Of a stretch of 64,000 nucleotides of DNA, positions 29,101 to 41,490 are shown in pieces. The translations under genes were made by a program, and so were the position numbers. The notes under the pieces were generated by a model. It saw only the letters and a program-made list of their open reading frames with translations, had not been told where the DNA came from and searched no databases. The stretch is taken from NCBI GenBank assembly GCA_964036155.1, contig OZ038423.1:29341249-29405248 (forward strand), given 5' to 3'. The stretch is from Diploscapter coronatus (taxonomy: Eukaryota; Nematoda; Chromadorea; Rhabditida; Rhabditidae). Every line of letters starts with the position of its first letter. The first letter of the stretch is position 1.

Positions 29101-32100
29101 ATCGTCCTATGCACTGAATTTCCATTATCATCAATGCGTGATGGCTGATAATAATTGCCCAAATTTTCTGTTTAATATTCATGATTCATCCACATTTTAA
29201 TTATTAGCAGAATTTTTTTGTTGCCTGACCGTTGCTCCCTAGACCGAGAAAGGTCTTATAAAAATTGAAAGATTCTATAGTTCTTTTTCTTTAAAGAATA
29301 ATTATTGATCATGTCTCATTTCTTGACGGAAATTTCGAAAAGAAACAAGTGTCGAAGACAAAGAAAAGAACTGCATCTGTTCAAAGATTGGCAAAAACTA
29401 TAAAAACTAACCTGTCCATTTCAAAGGAACGCTCATTGTAAGCGGAATTCTATCTCCACATAAAAAATAGGTGAACTTCGGAGTCATTTCAAGTTTAAGG
29501 CCAAAGGCAGACGAAATTCAACTTTAAGAGAAATTATTCAATCAAAATTTCGACTCATTTTTTTTTCATTTTTCGATAAAAAGTTAAAATTTTTCTAACC
29601 AGACCTTCATGTACCTACAAAAGCGGTCAAAAGTTTGGAACAATTGTGATTATGCTGATATCTGGTAAAGCAAACTATCGTGGACAAACTTAAATTAAAT
29701 TTAGATGAAGTTCAGTTCAGTGGAGGTATACATTTGCAAATTTTCATTCAAATTGATCCACAATAATTGAGTCTACCTAACTTCATTCATAATCGTTAAT
29801 TGCTCCAAACTCTTGATTGCACTGTATGTTCAAAATATGAGAAAGGGATTTATTAATCTGCAGAATCGATCGAAACAAAAAGTAGAATTGCAAGTAGTCA
29901 AACAGCTGAACCGAGCAGAACAGTAACTGATCCCTTAGACCGCACTAATTACTTCGACAAAAAGTGACCTTTTCGAAAACTCCAGAACTCAACATCATAC
30001 AGGTAAGAAGAATCGTTCACCATCTCTGAACGGATCATTTTGTAGGGATCAAAAATTAGATTGTCTTCTACAGAGAATTACAGAGTCAACAAAATTTGCA
30101 ATAGAATGCAGAAAATGGCGTTGAAGATCAGCAATCATAGAAGAGCAATTGGACCTTGCCCCGTAATTTTTGCACGAAACGTTCAAGTGGATTTTTAAAG
30201 TTCCTCGTTTGTGCAATCTCGATCGAACTACAACCTTTGCAGGATAGAAGAAGAGCAAAGAAGGTAACCCTAACCTCTAACTCTTCGATTCATTCACTAC
30301 GCACAAGGTCTTTACGTCGGCACTTGAATGAGAATGAACGACGACCTCCCTTTCAGTAAAAGTACAAATTCGACTACGTTTTCAGTTCCACATACGGTAG
30401 GTCCTTTATGGTCGAACTACAATTAATTCGACACTCGAAGAATCACGGACAACTTATTAATCCTTCCTCATTTCCTTCATTTTTGATGCCGAACTCTATA
30501 TTAGTTTATTCTTGATGCAGAATTTCTTACGAACTCCGTCAATGTTTCCCGACCAAGATTTTGTAATTTCGGAAAGGTCAAAAAATTATATTCTAGTCAA
30601 ACATCGAGCCCTAGTCCCTTTTATTATCGATCAGGAGTGTGAGGAATTCCGGTTCCGAAAAAGTTAATTCGATTAGCTTTAAGCCTCGGAATTTCGATTC
30701 CGATTCCGACCTCGGAAAATTTTTCAGAATCCAAATTTCGCACTCATGCTATCAATTCAACCCTAGCCAATTACAAATTTTCGCCTAAATTACTGTGAAC
30801 CATGTCTATTCCATTTTTTCATCTTATTTTATTCGAGATTTTCAATTTAACACCTAAAATTGGCTCAATTTGATGTTCTATTGTAAACGTCATTTTGGTC
30901 TTGAAAATTATTCTAGATATAGAATAGTCATACTAAAATTCGAGGTTTTTGATATACAACAGACCTAATCTTCTATCAAAACAATCGTATCTAAATCCTA
31001 CGACTTTCAATCTTAAACTTAAGCATGTGATTTCTTGCGCATTTCATTTCGTATACAGTAGATTTGTAAGCAATTCTATTTTTGCCTGGAATCCAAGCCG
31101 TTTGGCTACAGTAGACTGGGAGGATAAAGATTCGTTCATAGTTGTCGAATTGGGAGGAATACGTTTACAATTAGGAGAGTGATCCATTGCCTTGCAAAAA
31201 CGGCTTTGATGAGTCTGAATCGGACCGCCTCAATCCCTTGATAAGGCCTAGGCAGATTTACAGATCTATGATTATAACGGCCAAATCCCTATAAATCTGA
31301 TCGAATTCCTTGCCGTTGCTAAACCGGCATCAATCCCGGCTAAAACCAATCAGAACAGACGATCTGCGTTGAGAAGTATAAATCCTTTGCAATTCTACCG
31401 CAAAAAGCTTTCTGCAAACCAAAATACGACCAGATTTGGATGATGTTGAGTGGCTATTTGTCTATGATATATTTAGCCATATTCCAACTATAGTCTCAAC
31501 GATCAAAAATCATTTCTAACAACAAAACATACTCCAGAACGAATCACAGTATGCTAATTTCACCGTTCAATTCGGAATCCGATTTGAGTTCTCTGCCAGA
31601 AAACTTTCATTTTCATGCTGCTTTCAAAATTCATTTTGTTCTATCTGCTGGCAATTTTCAAGTTGGAGCTATTCTTTTTCATTCCCTCGAAAAAGTAGCT
31701 TCTTTTATTGCAGCAAAGAGGCGATGACAAAGGCGTTCGTTTCTGTGGCAAAATGGGATAAACAAGTCGCTAAACACGTCTGAAGCAGATGAATAGCAAA
31801 GGCACTATGAATGGCTCCGGGTACGAATGGAGAATTAGGCATGGAATGGGGTTAGAATGAGGGCAAGGCATGTTCGGTTGCTGCTGGATTTCCACAGGGC
31901 AAAAGTCACGATCGAGTCATTTTGCTCGTTTGCAGAGCTTCTATTAGCAGCTGAATGGGGAATGTACGATTCAGCAGGGCATGTTCAGCGCCGCTCAATG
32001 GCTCGAAAATGCTTACAAAGAGGGAAAAAGATGCTCCTGGAGATATGAATGGAAGCTCTTTTAGAGGAAGGAACACTACGTGAATGACTAATTCCGGCAA

Positions 32101-35100
32101 AAACAGCATCTCATTGGGAAATTTTTCGGGGAACCAAGACGACTAATTGTAAATCTCGCTAAAATTAACGGAACGACAAAATACAATGGGGGATTACGGT
32201 AAAAAGACAGGCATGAATGGAAATTAGAAGAGGAGTTTGAAATTGAGCCGAAGAAATTGGGGCTGGCTGGGAGCAAACTAGACGCAGGAGAGGGCGCTGA
32301 ATCAATATGAGCACTGCCAATGGAATGGGGATAGAAAAATTGAAGGAATTGGGGAAACTAGGATATTGGCAATAGAGCACGATTTTTTAAACAATTTCAT
32401 GGAAAAGCTGCAATGGAGTACGATTGCCAGGAGTCCGCGAATTTATTCGAATCATTTTTGAAAATCTTATTGTATATAATCAAAAGAGGGTTCAAATAAA
32501 AGCTAATTTCGCTGTAGATTTTTGAACTGGTAAATGTGTTTTGCTGTGTTTTTGAAAGAATTATAGAAAACCATTCCTAAATTCTAAAACTGCCCATTTT
32601 TCATTGTCTGGGTCCTGAATTCTTTGATCTTTCATAATTCCATTTGTCATTTGTCACCGCTTTCTTTTACATTAGCCTGACGAAGAAATGTAAATTTTGC
32701 CTAGGAAGTTTTTCCGCCTAATTTTACGATCCAGTTCAATTTGATAGAATGGTAAAAAAAAAAAACTTCCGCATTTTTGAATTAACAGTACACTTTTCGC
32801 CACCTTAGTTAACATCCATTTGGCTGATGCTAATCAAACTATGAAAAAATGCAAATTGACTAATTTCCGAAAATTTTTCGAATCGAGTGATGTTTGGTGA
32901 AATTGTTATTAGACAAAAGCACAGGGCTATCGGCTATGGAGCTCTAATTTGAACGTTTCATAGGCTTCAGTCCTTCATTTCTTGCATAATTCAAAATTCC
33001 AAGAAAAGAATGCCTTTGGAATTGACGAATTCGACTGTCACGCAGAATTATTTGCTCATTAAAAAATGTTAATTTGGCTCTATGAAGAGCTGACCTGTTT
33101 GCTGGAAATTTCCCAAGGGAAACACAGAAATTGCAAGATCAAGCGATCATTTTAGGGTTTCCTATAAAATAGTAAATTGAGTGTTCCTAATAGGGGTATT
33201 TCAGTATCAAGAAGTTTCCAATTTTACTGAATTAATCTGTCCGTCACATGCAGGAATTATGACTATGGGGCTTGATAAAAATTAAAAATAGAAGGTTTCT
33301 TTAAAAATAGCATTGCACTTATGGATACGCGGAATCCACAACTCGAAACCATATCCCGCCTCCCCAAATTGCACGTAGCAACTCCTTGTTCTTTATCCAT
33401 TTAATCCCCCACCCCAATTCGCATCAAATTCGATACTTTTCTCTTGCACTCATTTCATTGTATAAGATCCTTTAGTTTCAGGAGTGACTAATAATAAAAA
33501 TCTAAATCTAATAATAGGAAAACTAGTCGCACCGTTTTGCGATAACTAAACACAAATCAAATGTGTTCAGGGGTTTGGAAACAACGCACATTTTTTATGG
33601 ATATGTCTGGCTACCCACTCACATGAACGGATTAGATTCAGATAGAGAACTCTAAAAAATTGTGGAATAATCGTTGATTCATGGCTCATAATACAAAGTT
33701 GATCATATTTAAACGGAACTCATGTAATTCCACATTTGCGTAATGCGTGTTCTAATCAAGAAAAGTTATTTACGCCAAGAATTGTTGTTGATTATAACAG
33801 TGGCATAGGATAATAGAAAACGAAAAAGATCAGGAATGAGCAATAATTGAATTTTATTTCAATTATGAACTCAGTTTACTTCAGTAAAATGGTAGCTTGT
33901 AATTGACAGGAGATTTTTTGTCAAATGATGAGAAATGTCTCGTCTTTTCACAAAACGCCGTTGTTTGATAAAGAATCACTCTATCATTGCGTATTCCGTC
34001 AATTAGTCAATTAAAAGTTATTAGTAAAGATCAATCTATTTCCTCCCAAAATATTCATGTTTCCAAACTTCCGATTACCATTGTAAATTGAATATTTAGA
34101 AACCAAAAAAACTTTTAAAACTAACCTGCAGTCAAAGGTCCAGAAGGTGGAATTTCCACAGCCAACTGTTGCCCTTGTCGTGGATGCATGAATTCGATGG
34201 ACTGCTTGCAGACGGAGGAAGAAACTCCGGTCGAGGGATTGTTGGCTGCGCTGGACGAGGATCGAGTCGGGGCTGGGGCTGGGGACGCGAAACGCGGCTT
34301 TGATTGCATGCGATCTGCAAATTGATCAAAATTTTATCGCTTTTCCATGATAGAAATTAGATAAAAGAAGTACTATTAATGAGGCTACAGTAATGAGAAA
34401 AATCGAAGTCGAAAGTTAGTGCGTCATTAGTGATAATCTGATCCGAATAGTGCCGAAGAAAAAATTTTGAATGTTTGTTTGTCACTTTGCGTTAGAAAAC
34501 ACTTCATTTTGGTTAAACCTTTACAAATGTCGGGATAAAAATGCTCAACATTTTAGACGACAGAATACTTTGACCGTTTTTGAATTTCGAAATTTCAACT
34601 TATAATAAAAACGGAACAAGTTAAAAGCGGAAGTTAGAAAACAAAACAGCTAAATTTATACTTTGAAACCACCCTTCAATCGGGATAATTTACATAAGGA
34701 GGTCGAAAATAAATTTACAAATTCAATTATGCAGATTACGGTATTTACCTAGAAATATTCTCAATTTGTATCCACGCGCAAACATTTCCTCAGCTCTGGT
34801 TACAAAATATAAATATCTACAATTCTGCAATTTAGAGCAACATTATGTCATTCACCTTTTTCAAAACTGCCGATCATTTGATCTCGCTCATTCTCTGCAG
34901 TTTACAGTAGCTTTTCGACAAATCAACACACGCCTTGCTGCAAACCTCGTGACAGCAAATATTTCTATTTTCTCGTCTAAATTTAGCAAAGTTTATGCGC
35001 CAGTCTCTTGACTAAAGATTTTCATGTTTTCGGTTCAAAATTTCATGGAAAAACTCGACTTATTGTGGTTTTTGTAGGCAATGGTGTTTGTCTGCCTGCT

Positions 35101-38100
35101 TGTAGAAGGGGGGCAAAATGGTTCGTTCTTAAATGGGTCTGCCTTTCTGACTTCTCTGGATCAGCCACTTTTTCTATCGAATTGTTTGCCCTTCGACTTA
35201 CATCAAATACACAACTTTCAAAGGCCATATTCTGCTCACTTTCTGTCAAAATGTGCAAATTCGCCCCCGTTATTGCCGCAGATAAGCAAATTTCGAGATT
35301 CGAATAAAGATCGATATGAAATTTTAGGAAAAGGAAAGAAATAGGGACGTGAAATCAAAATAATGAATAGGATTTTGCGGAAAATAATTCTAAACCATGA
35401 AATCAAAATCAGGCTACCCAAAATATTAGTTTACTGTAAAGAAAACGACTGAAAATTTAGTACAAGAAGGTAGCGGAAACGGAGGAATATTAGACTTATT
35501 CTTGAATTAAAATGCACAAAAATGCTTACATTAGAAAGATCGGAAGTAAACTCTGCATACACATGATCAAGATACCTAAGGAAAAGCAGTTATAGGAGAT
35601 GAAACATCGCAAACTGACAAAGATAATATTTATATTCTTGTAAGCTTTTTAGGATACTGTAATTCTTTTTAAACTCATCATAATTCATACGCCTTTTGAA
35701 AACAAGTGTTATTGATAGTGAGATGCAAAATATATTTAAGCGCTTCTAAACATGTCTCATCCAAGAAGCTTTGCAAAAAGTGATGATGATTTTTTATCGA
35801 TATCTCGTTTTGCGACGAACATCAAAAGCAAAGAAAATGTTGTTTCGGATGAATCAAAAGAGCATTTGACATGAATTGAACTGCGTGGTCGCACGAGGAT
35901 AAATTCAAAAGGAACTCCTCTTGATCCTTCCTTCTGAGTGCACTTTTCGAGGGAAAACTTGAAAATAAGGAACGCTCAAATGAAGGGCGCTGCAGCCAAA
36001 TATACTGTAGTTTCCATATTTGAATACACTTTATTATTTGGAGACTATTCTGCAAATTAAAGTAGAGCGGCCTAATTCATACGCAAAGATTCAGGGATTC
36101 ATAGGAAAATGCAAATAAGCTTTAAACTTTCATGCAGATCTAGACAAAATTCCCTCCAATCACGGGATTTATCCGATGCTTAGCATCATTTTTCGACAGA
36201 TTTTCAAAACATTATTTTGAAAAAATACATTAATTCTTTCGATCTTTGCAATAATTCGGCCCCTAGAAAAAGACCGTTTTTTCTAAGAAATAGTATGAAG
36301 AGTCAAGAGAAGAAAAGAGAAAAATCGGTGTCTTTTTCTGAGCCCAATAATTCCGTACATAACCAGACTTCAGAAAGTGTATTTTCTCGCCATTTTTGTG
36401 CACATTTTTCTCAAACTTTACGACTTCCCCTAATCGAAACGGTAAATTTACCCTAAGCAAGAGCGTTTTGGAGTCCCTGTATTCGGTAAATAAATTAGAA
36501 AGGGGTTAAAAGAAACTTAAAAAGGTTGCTCAGGTTTGTCGAGTTTGATGAATAAATATTGGCCAGGTTGACTGAAATTGGGTGGTTTATGAGAAAAGCA
36601 TCAGAAAAGGAAGGAAAATCTAGTTTCTGTTATTGACATATTTAGGCTACCTATTTATGATGCGTCATAGAAAGTCACGTGGTCTTTTTTCACTCACTGA
36701 TGACGTATTTCATCGACAAAGAAGGAATCGGATACAGGTCCTTTCCCTGTCTTCTTTCCTAACTCCCCTTGACTGTCACCTTCTGCATATCATAATTTAT
36801 AGCCAGTCGAAAGATAACAGACGAAACGGTGGCCTATCAACAGCCATCAACGACAGTTATCATATCGCTATTGCTAAATGATGATAGCCTAAATAAGAGT
36901 CAGAATTCTTTCCTATGAAATACCGTATTTCAAAGAAAATTTGGACTATGCTGAACCCGCACCATATAAATTAGCGTCATGAAAGAAATGAGGCAGAAAA
37001 GATATCCTACCCAAGATCCCGCAAATCGTTCATGATAATTATTAGATTGCGATAAGAAACGAAATGATTCAGATTTCACATTAGAGTATAATTAGCGTCG
37101 TAAGTTTCGTGCAAAATTATGACTTATGGAATACGCGATAAAAATAGCAAATTATCTATCATTTTATGTGAATGTTTGAACCGGAAATCATTTGTCTCGT
37201 TATCAAATTGAACGGGTCAATATGATAAATTCTTTTTAAAAAATCGAGAAGGAAAAATTTGGACCTACCAATTTTGACGTCTTCGTTAGGCTCAGGAGAC
37301 TCGGAATCAGACAAGACCAGGGGCGAGGAGAGACGGGGCTTTTTCGGCAGAGGCTGATTTGATCGGCGAATGGCTCGAGATGAGGATAGATTCGAGGAAG
37401 ATCTGGAAACCATATTGATAAATTTTCTAAATAAAGAAATTTTTCTCGTCTTATTTTATGACGTCACTACTTTTCCATGATACAGGTAAAATAATCTAGA
37501 AACATCATGATGTGTCGATTTTCCAACGCCTTCTCATATATTGACTCTCAAACGTTTTGCATCACGACCTAATTTTTGTCCTACCTGTCCACCTAATCTC
37601 GGTGTTATTAAAATGGAAACCTGAGAACACATTGAGATGATAAAATCATGAAAGTCTGATAAGTCTTAGCCGAGTCAATGCACACCAAGTAGGTGAACAA
37701 GTATAACGGATTTAGTAGGCGATGCAGAACTTTTGAGGGTCAGTATATAAAAAAAATGAAGCTTCCAGATTTCAAGATGATCAAAAAATTATAGCCATAT
37801 CAAGGGACAAAAGAGAAAGATGATGTCATTTGATGTAGTCAACTACAGGAAGGAGAGAGAAAGACATTAACAGTTCAAAGGCCACAGTCCATAATTCTTC
37901 CCCCCTTTCACATTGTCATTTTCCCGGTCACAAGTTCTAGTTTAACGAGCTTATTTCTCTCGAGACTACAGGTCTGATCAGGTCAAAATCAGAGTAAAAC
38001 TTGAGGGAATTTGAAAATTGCACCAGAGAACTGAGACTGCACGGGTAAAATCGGGGCAATAAAATCGAAGTGAAAGGAGAAAAATCGTGAGAATTCGGAA

Positions 38101-41100
38101 ATTGAGAGAAATTCTGACCATATTCTACAAACCCACAAAATATATCGATTGTTATGATATCATTTAGATGAAAAATAAAATTTTGTATAGAGGTTTATGA
38201 ACTATTAGCGAAAGAAGATCCGAATAAAAATTTAATCGTGGTTGAATTTATTGATCCTATTTTTCTACAAATTTTATTCTATTTCCTCCTCCCGAAAGCT
38301 TTTTATGAAATTAACTTGATGCGACAAATTGTAAGAAAATTTCCGTTATCTACTGTATCCTAGTCCAGCCAAAATCCGCAAAAAAACCCACAGGCAAAGA
38401 ACAAGCGAAATATTCTGTAAGTTTTTCTTCAAAGACTCGAAATTATATTTTAAAAGATGTTTTTAAATTCGTTTTCTATTCTACATCGCTGAAGACAATG
38501 ATTATTTATGAGCTTTCCAGATAAATTTCGCGCAAAAAATAACTGCAAATTCTATTCGTCTCCCCACTACTAATACAAGAAGCATAAAGTTTGTAGGTAA
38601 TTATTAACTTTAATATCAAAAAGCACGAAAGATAACCGTTATTGATCACTCGCAATCAGACCTGATTCTCCTGTTTCCTCCCTTTTTCTCTCCAATTTCA
38701 CTTCCCTTTTCTCTTTTCCTCTTTGATTCAATCGATAAGTGCAGACAATCAGTCAGCAGTCATTTCAAGCCAAGCACTGTACCTAACAGAAACACAGATA
38801 ACATCATTTCACTGTTGAAGAAGAAAGAATGAAAACAAGGGGACTGAACTAACTGAATGACTGTGTTTCGGGTTCTTTAGGACATTATGAGCAGAAGTGA
38901 GAGGAGCTGAAATTCCGCTATACCTCTGAACATGCTTATTTATAATTATTTGAAGAGCTGGAAGTTGTAAGGAATAATACGCATGGTGAAGAGACTGATA
39001 AAAAATCTTGCAGCTCCTTTTTCCAAAAATATTCCATACCATGATGCCTTATAATTTCTAGGTAAGGCTCTTTAGGATCAAAATACAAGATGAAAAAAAC
39101 GTCTTGTTTGAACGAGTTTGTTCAATTTCGTGACTTTTCTTACAAGGCAAATTGAACGTCATAAATATGTTGACGTGATAATAAACAAAATATGGCGTTG
39201 ATTTTTAGGTTTCGAATGATCTAACAAAAGAACGGTGAAAGTCGGGGAATTTCATGGAAGAATGTGGCAATAAAATACGAAACATGAAAAAATGTGATAA
39301 GATTTCTTTGAATTGGCAATCATTCAAAAGAGTACTGATTTTTAGAGGGACCTTGAATATAGAAAACTGCTCGTGACTTTTAAAGTCGAAATCTTTGAAT
39401 TCTTATCATTTTATCTCAGGTAGATTTTGAATCAAACAAGAAATTGTCAAAAATAGCCCCTTTACGGTGTGATATTTTGCATGAAATTGGTCAGTTTTTC
39501 CTACGCAAAGCCTATAATTTTCCGTGACTCAACACAATTTGAGAACTCTATAAATGGAGAGGGATAAATCGTGATACAAGATAGTCTAAAATGATAACAA
39601 GTAAATTTGCGGGGTTTAAATCCGAACTAATTGAACTTTTCAAGGGAAAGGTCTACTAAATTATTTGATTGGAACGCATTTTACATAGGGTACATTTACT
39701 TATCTTCAGATATTTTTGGGACTGTGACGGGTAGAGATTTCTAAAATTGGGACAAAGACGGAAAAGAACGGGTAGGGTTTTCTAAATTTGGAACAGGGTG
39801 GGCTCGATTTTTCAAAACTAAGATGGGAAAATTAGGGACGGGTCAAAAACTGTCATTTTTGGAATATCTGGATAGGAAAAAACATTCAAAATTGGGACAG
39901 AACAGGTACTTTTCGGGACGACGACGGACGGGAATCATAATTGTTCCAAATTTTTGGGGGAAACTGAATTTCTCATTAATTAAATTGAATAAAATGTGAG
40001 AAAATCAATGAAAATCGATTTTTCATCTAGAAATACAGAACCTCAGGAAATTGGTCAGTAAAAAACAAAAACGACAATTTAAATAAGTATGCATACATCT
40101 AAACTTTTGCAAGAAACTATGTCAATGAAAAATGATAGGTAAATGAATAGAGTGGAATAAAACTCGGGCCGCTATCTTTAGTCGATCAGGCCTGACGATT
40201 GACCTGGGTTAGGTCTATCACCGCATCACATGGGAAAAGAGAGAATAAAGATATCAGACGAATAGAAGAAAGTATGCAAATTAAAGAGAGCACAGATTGA
40301 CAGACAATTGGGGAAACCCTCTTCTCTTCTCACTTGGCAAAGTGCAAAAGATCAAACTACGATGCCACGAAAATGTAAAGGAATGGGAGATTTTTGTAGA
40401 TATCCTCGACGGAAAGTGACAGATCGTTCAATTTGATAGGAAAATCGTTCGAAATCGTGATGATTCCACATGTGAAATTAAGAATTTTTTTCAGACGGGA
40501 AAATCAAAGATAGAAATGCAAAGAATAGAAAGGTCATAAATGACCTAGATTGATTGTAAACTAACACATGAGAAAGTTTAGATAATGAAGAGGGGCGTTA
40601 TCAAAGTTTGTGCATGGATTTGAAAATCGATAAGAAAATATTTGCAAGTGGAGGAAACGTTAGAAAACTTAACGCGAATTTGATGAAATGTGACTGTTGC
40701 AAATTAATTTAGCAAAGTTGCAATGGAGAATGTTGCGAATTATGAAATGGTTAAAGCAATTTTATCAAAGTATTATTCTTCGCGATACAACTAAAGTCTG
40801 CTGGGAATTTGTAATTACGGAAAATGGATTCAACGCAAAAAATCTATGGAAAAGATGAGGATTATCGCAGGCTTACAAATACAACAGACATCGAAGAAAA
40901 ATGATAACATAAACTAAGTTGACCTATGTTCAGGCTGAATTAAAAATCGATAAACCTAAAGCAAATAATAGAAAGTGGTTGAATTTTGTGAAACGTGAAT
41001 ATGAAAAGTAACTGCACAAATTGCGAAAAGTATGCAATCTCATTGAGAAAGCAGAAAGAACGCAGATATAATTTGCGCGTAAAATCGTCATAGTTCCGTA

Positions 41101-41490
41101 TCGAAATAGAAAGAACAAGAATAAATTCGAAGAAGAACAATAGTTTTGAGAAGTGCTTGAGCTATAAAAATTATTATGAAAAATACTATTGCTAATTTGC
41201 AAGCAGAGATGAAGAAGACGCATTTTGATAAAGAGCGCATCTTTAAAAAAAACCTAATTGCAGTAAAGTGAAAATATGAAAACTGGGCAAAATATCAAAA
41301 GAATGACTGATTGATCTTTAAAAACAAATTGATAGCTGTTATTAAATGTGCTTGAAATGATAAATAAATAAATAAGAAGCCATATGGATTTAGACTATTT
41401 TAGATTTGTATTCGTAACCTACAATTCTTTGCAATTCAAATAATCAACGTCAACAAACAAATTGGCTTACCTCAAATCATCTGCTTCCAT
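14199..41490 (-). CDS. Nuclear hormone receptor, 710 aa, 18 coding exons over 27 kb
   Basis: A DNA-binding transcription factor. Coding exons: 41490-41471, 37402-37269, 34314-34126, 25850-25623, 19198-19151, 18621-18610, 18239-18209, 17736-17638, 17386-17248, 17002-16924, 16871-16744, 16571-16401, 16079-15969, 15791-15625, 15580-15456, 15236-15076, 15017-14899 and 14369-14199; all phases agree. Zinc finger 1 uses Cys194, 197, 211 and 214 ([14 protein letters not shown], then [14 protein letters not shown]). Zinc finger 2 uses Cys230, 236, 246 and 249 ([17 protein letters not shown]). The hinge is rich in Gly/Pro/Ser, and the ligand-binding domain (about 345-650) holds the signature [20 protein letters not shown]. 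The N-terminus has a basic PKKPRL stretch and an acidic [15 protein letters not shown]. The tail is Gln/Ser-rich, ending YSNDMMQ. The CNGCKGFF and CRACR style recalls HNF4-derived nematode receptors, but I cannot assign a subfamily. An internal Met at 25848-25846 could start a shorter isoform. Confidence 0.92.
14466..14634. mobile_element. Short terminal-inverted-repeat element in the receptor's last intron
   Basis: TGAATTTGACACAGGC at 14466-14481 is matched by its reverse complement at 14619-14634, giving a 169-bp segment without coding content. This fits a non-autonomous DNA element. Confidence 0.55.
18610..18621 (-). other. 12-nt microexon of the nuclear receptor
   Basis: GAACGATCGCCT on the minus strand lies between a TTTCAG acceptor and a GTACGTGAG donor. 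Joining exon 19198-19151 (ending CATTACG) directly to exon 18239-18209 (starting GCAACGG) would delete four residues and the third zinc ligand of finger 1. Inserting these 12 nt keeps the frame and restores HYGTIACNGCKG with the exact Cys-x13-Cys spacing. Confidence 0.88.
19347..22790. other. Receptor intron 4, pyrimidine-rich parts, no gene
   Basis: Part of the intron from 19199 to 25622. C/T-rich plus-strand stretches at 19400-19660 and 21290-21610 yield open frames of 60-133 codons with Ser/Phe/Leu-rich low-complexity translations. I see no conserved motif or splice structure and treat them as non-coding. Confidence 0.5.
24098..24797. mobile_element. Mariner-like DNA transposon remnant, 700 bp
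   Basis: The left end is TTGGGTTGTCGCATAAGTTC and the right end is its imperfect reverse complement, finishing GCGATAGTCCAA. Both ends abut a TA dinucleotide (24096-24097 and 24798-24799), the target duplication of Tc1/mariner elements. The inverted similarity extends inward about 100 bp (to about 24205 and from about 24660). The inside is too short for a whole transposase and has only short broken frames, so this is a non-autonomous or internally deleted copy in receptor intron 4. Confidence 0.75.
25969..26089. mobile_element. Small inverted-repeat element, copy 1
   Basis: Imperfect inverted arms (TTCGCTACTTCGCAACTTG against the complement of the 26065-26089 end) flank GTATGCAGGG followed by an AGGAGAGG motif. 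The same core and arm style recur at 52543-52640, so the two form a small repeat family. This copy lies just upstream of receptor exon 4. Confidence 0.5.
26250..28310 (-). promoter_or_regulatory. Possible internal promoter region of the receptor gene
   Basis: For about 2 kb the minus (sense) strand is markedly C/T-rich, in sharp contrast to the surrounding AT-rich intron. It lies upstream of exon 4 (25850-25623), which contains an in-frame ATG 2 nt from its 5' end. The same composition is seen upstream of UBE2H. I infer a possible alternative promoter and leader for a shorter receptor isoform. Open frames here (such as 26418-26903 minus and 27207-27653 plus) are low-complexity and not called. 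Confidence 0.3.
28311..34125. other. Receptor intron 3, nothing recognised
   Basis: AT-rich intronic sequence with only short open frames on both strands. I see no gene, tRNA or clear repeat, apart from short runs such as the TTCCGATTCCGA-like stretch near 30640-30720. Confidence 0.5.
34315..41470. other. Receptor introns 1 and 2 (exon 37402-37269 excepted)
   Basis: Two long AT-rich introns (34315-37268 and 37403-41470). Apart from the tandem repeat at 39718 I see no gene or RNA; the open frames are short and AT-biased. Confidence 0.5.
39718..39935. repeat. Degenerate tandem repeat (minisatellite-like)
   Basis: A unit of about 40-45 bp built on GGGACGGGTAGGG, then TTTTCAAAATTGGGAC, recurs about five times with substitutions and length changes inside receptor intron 1. 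Confidence 0.6.
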
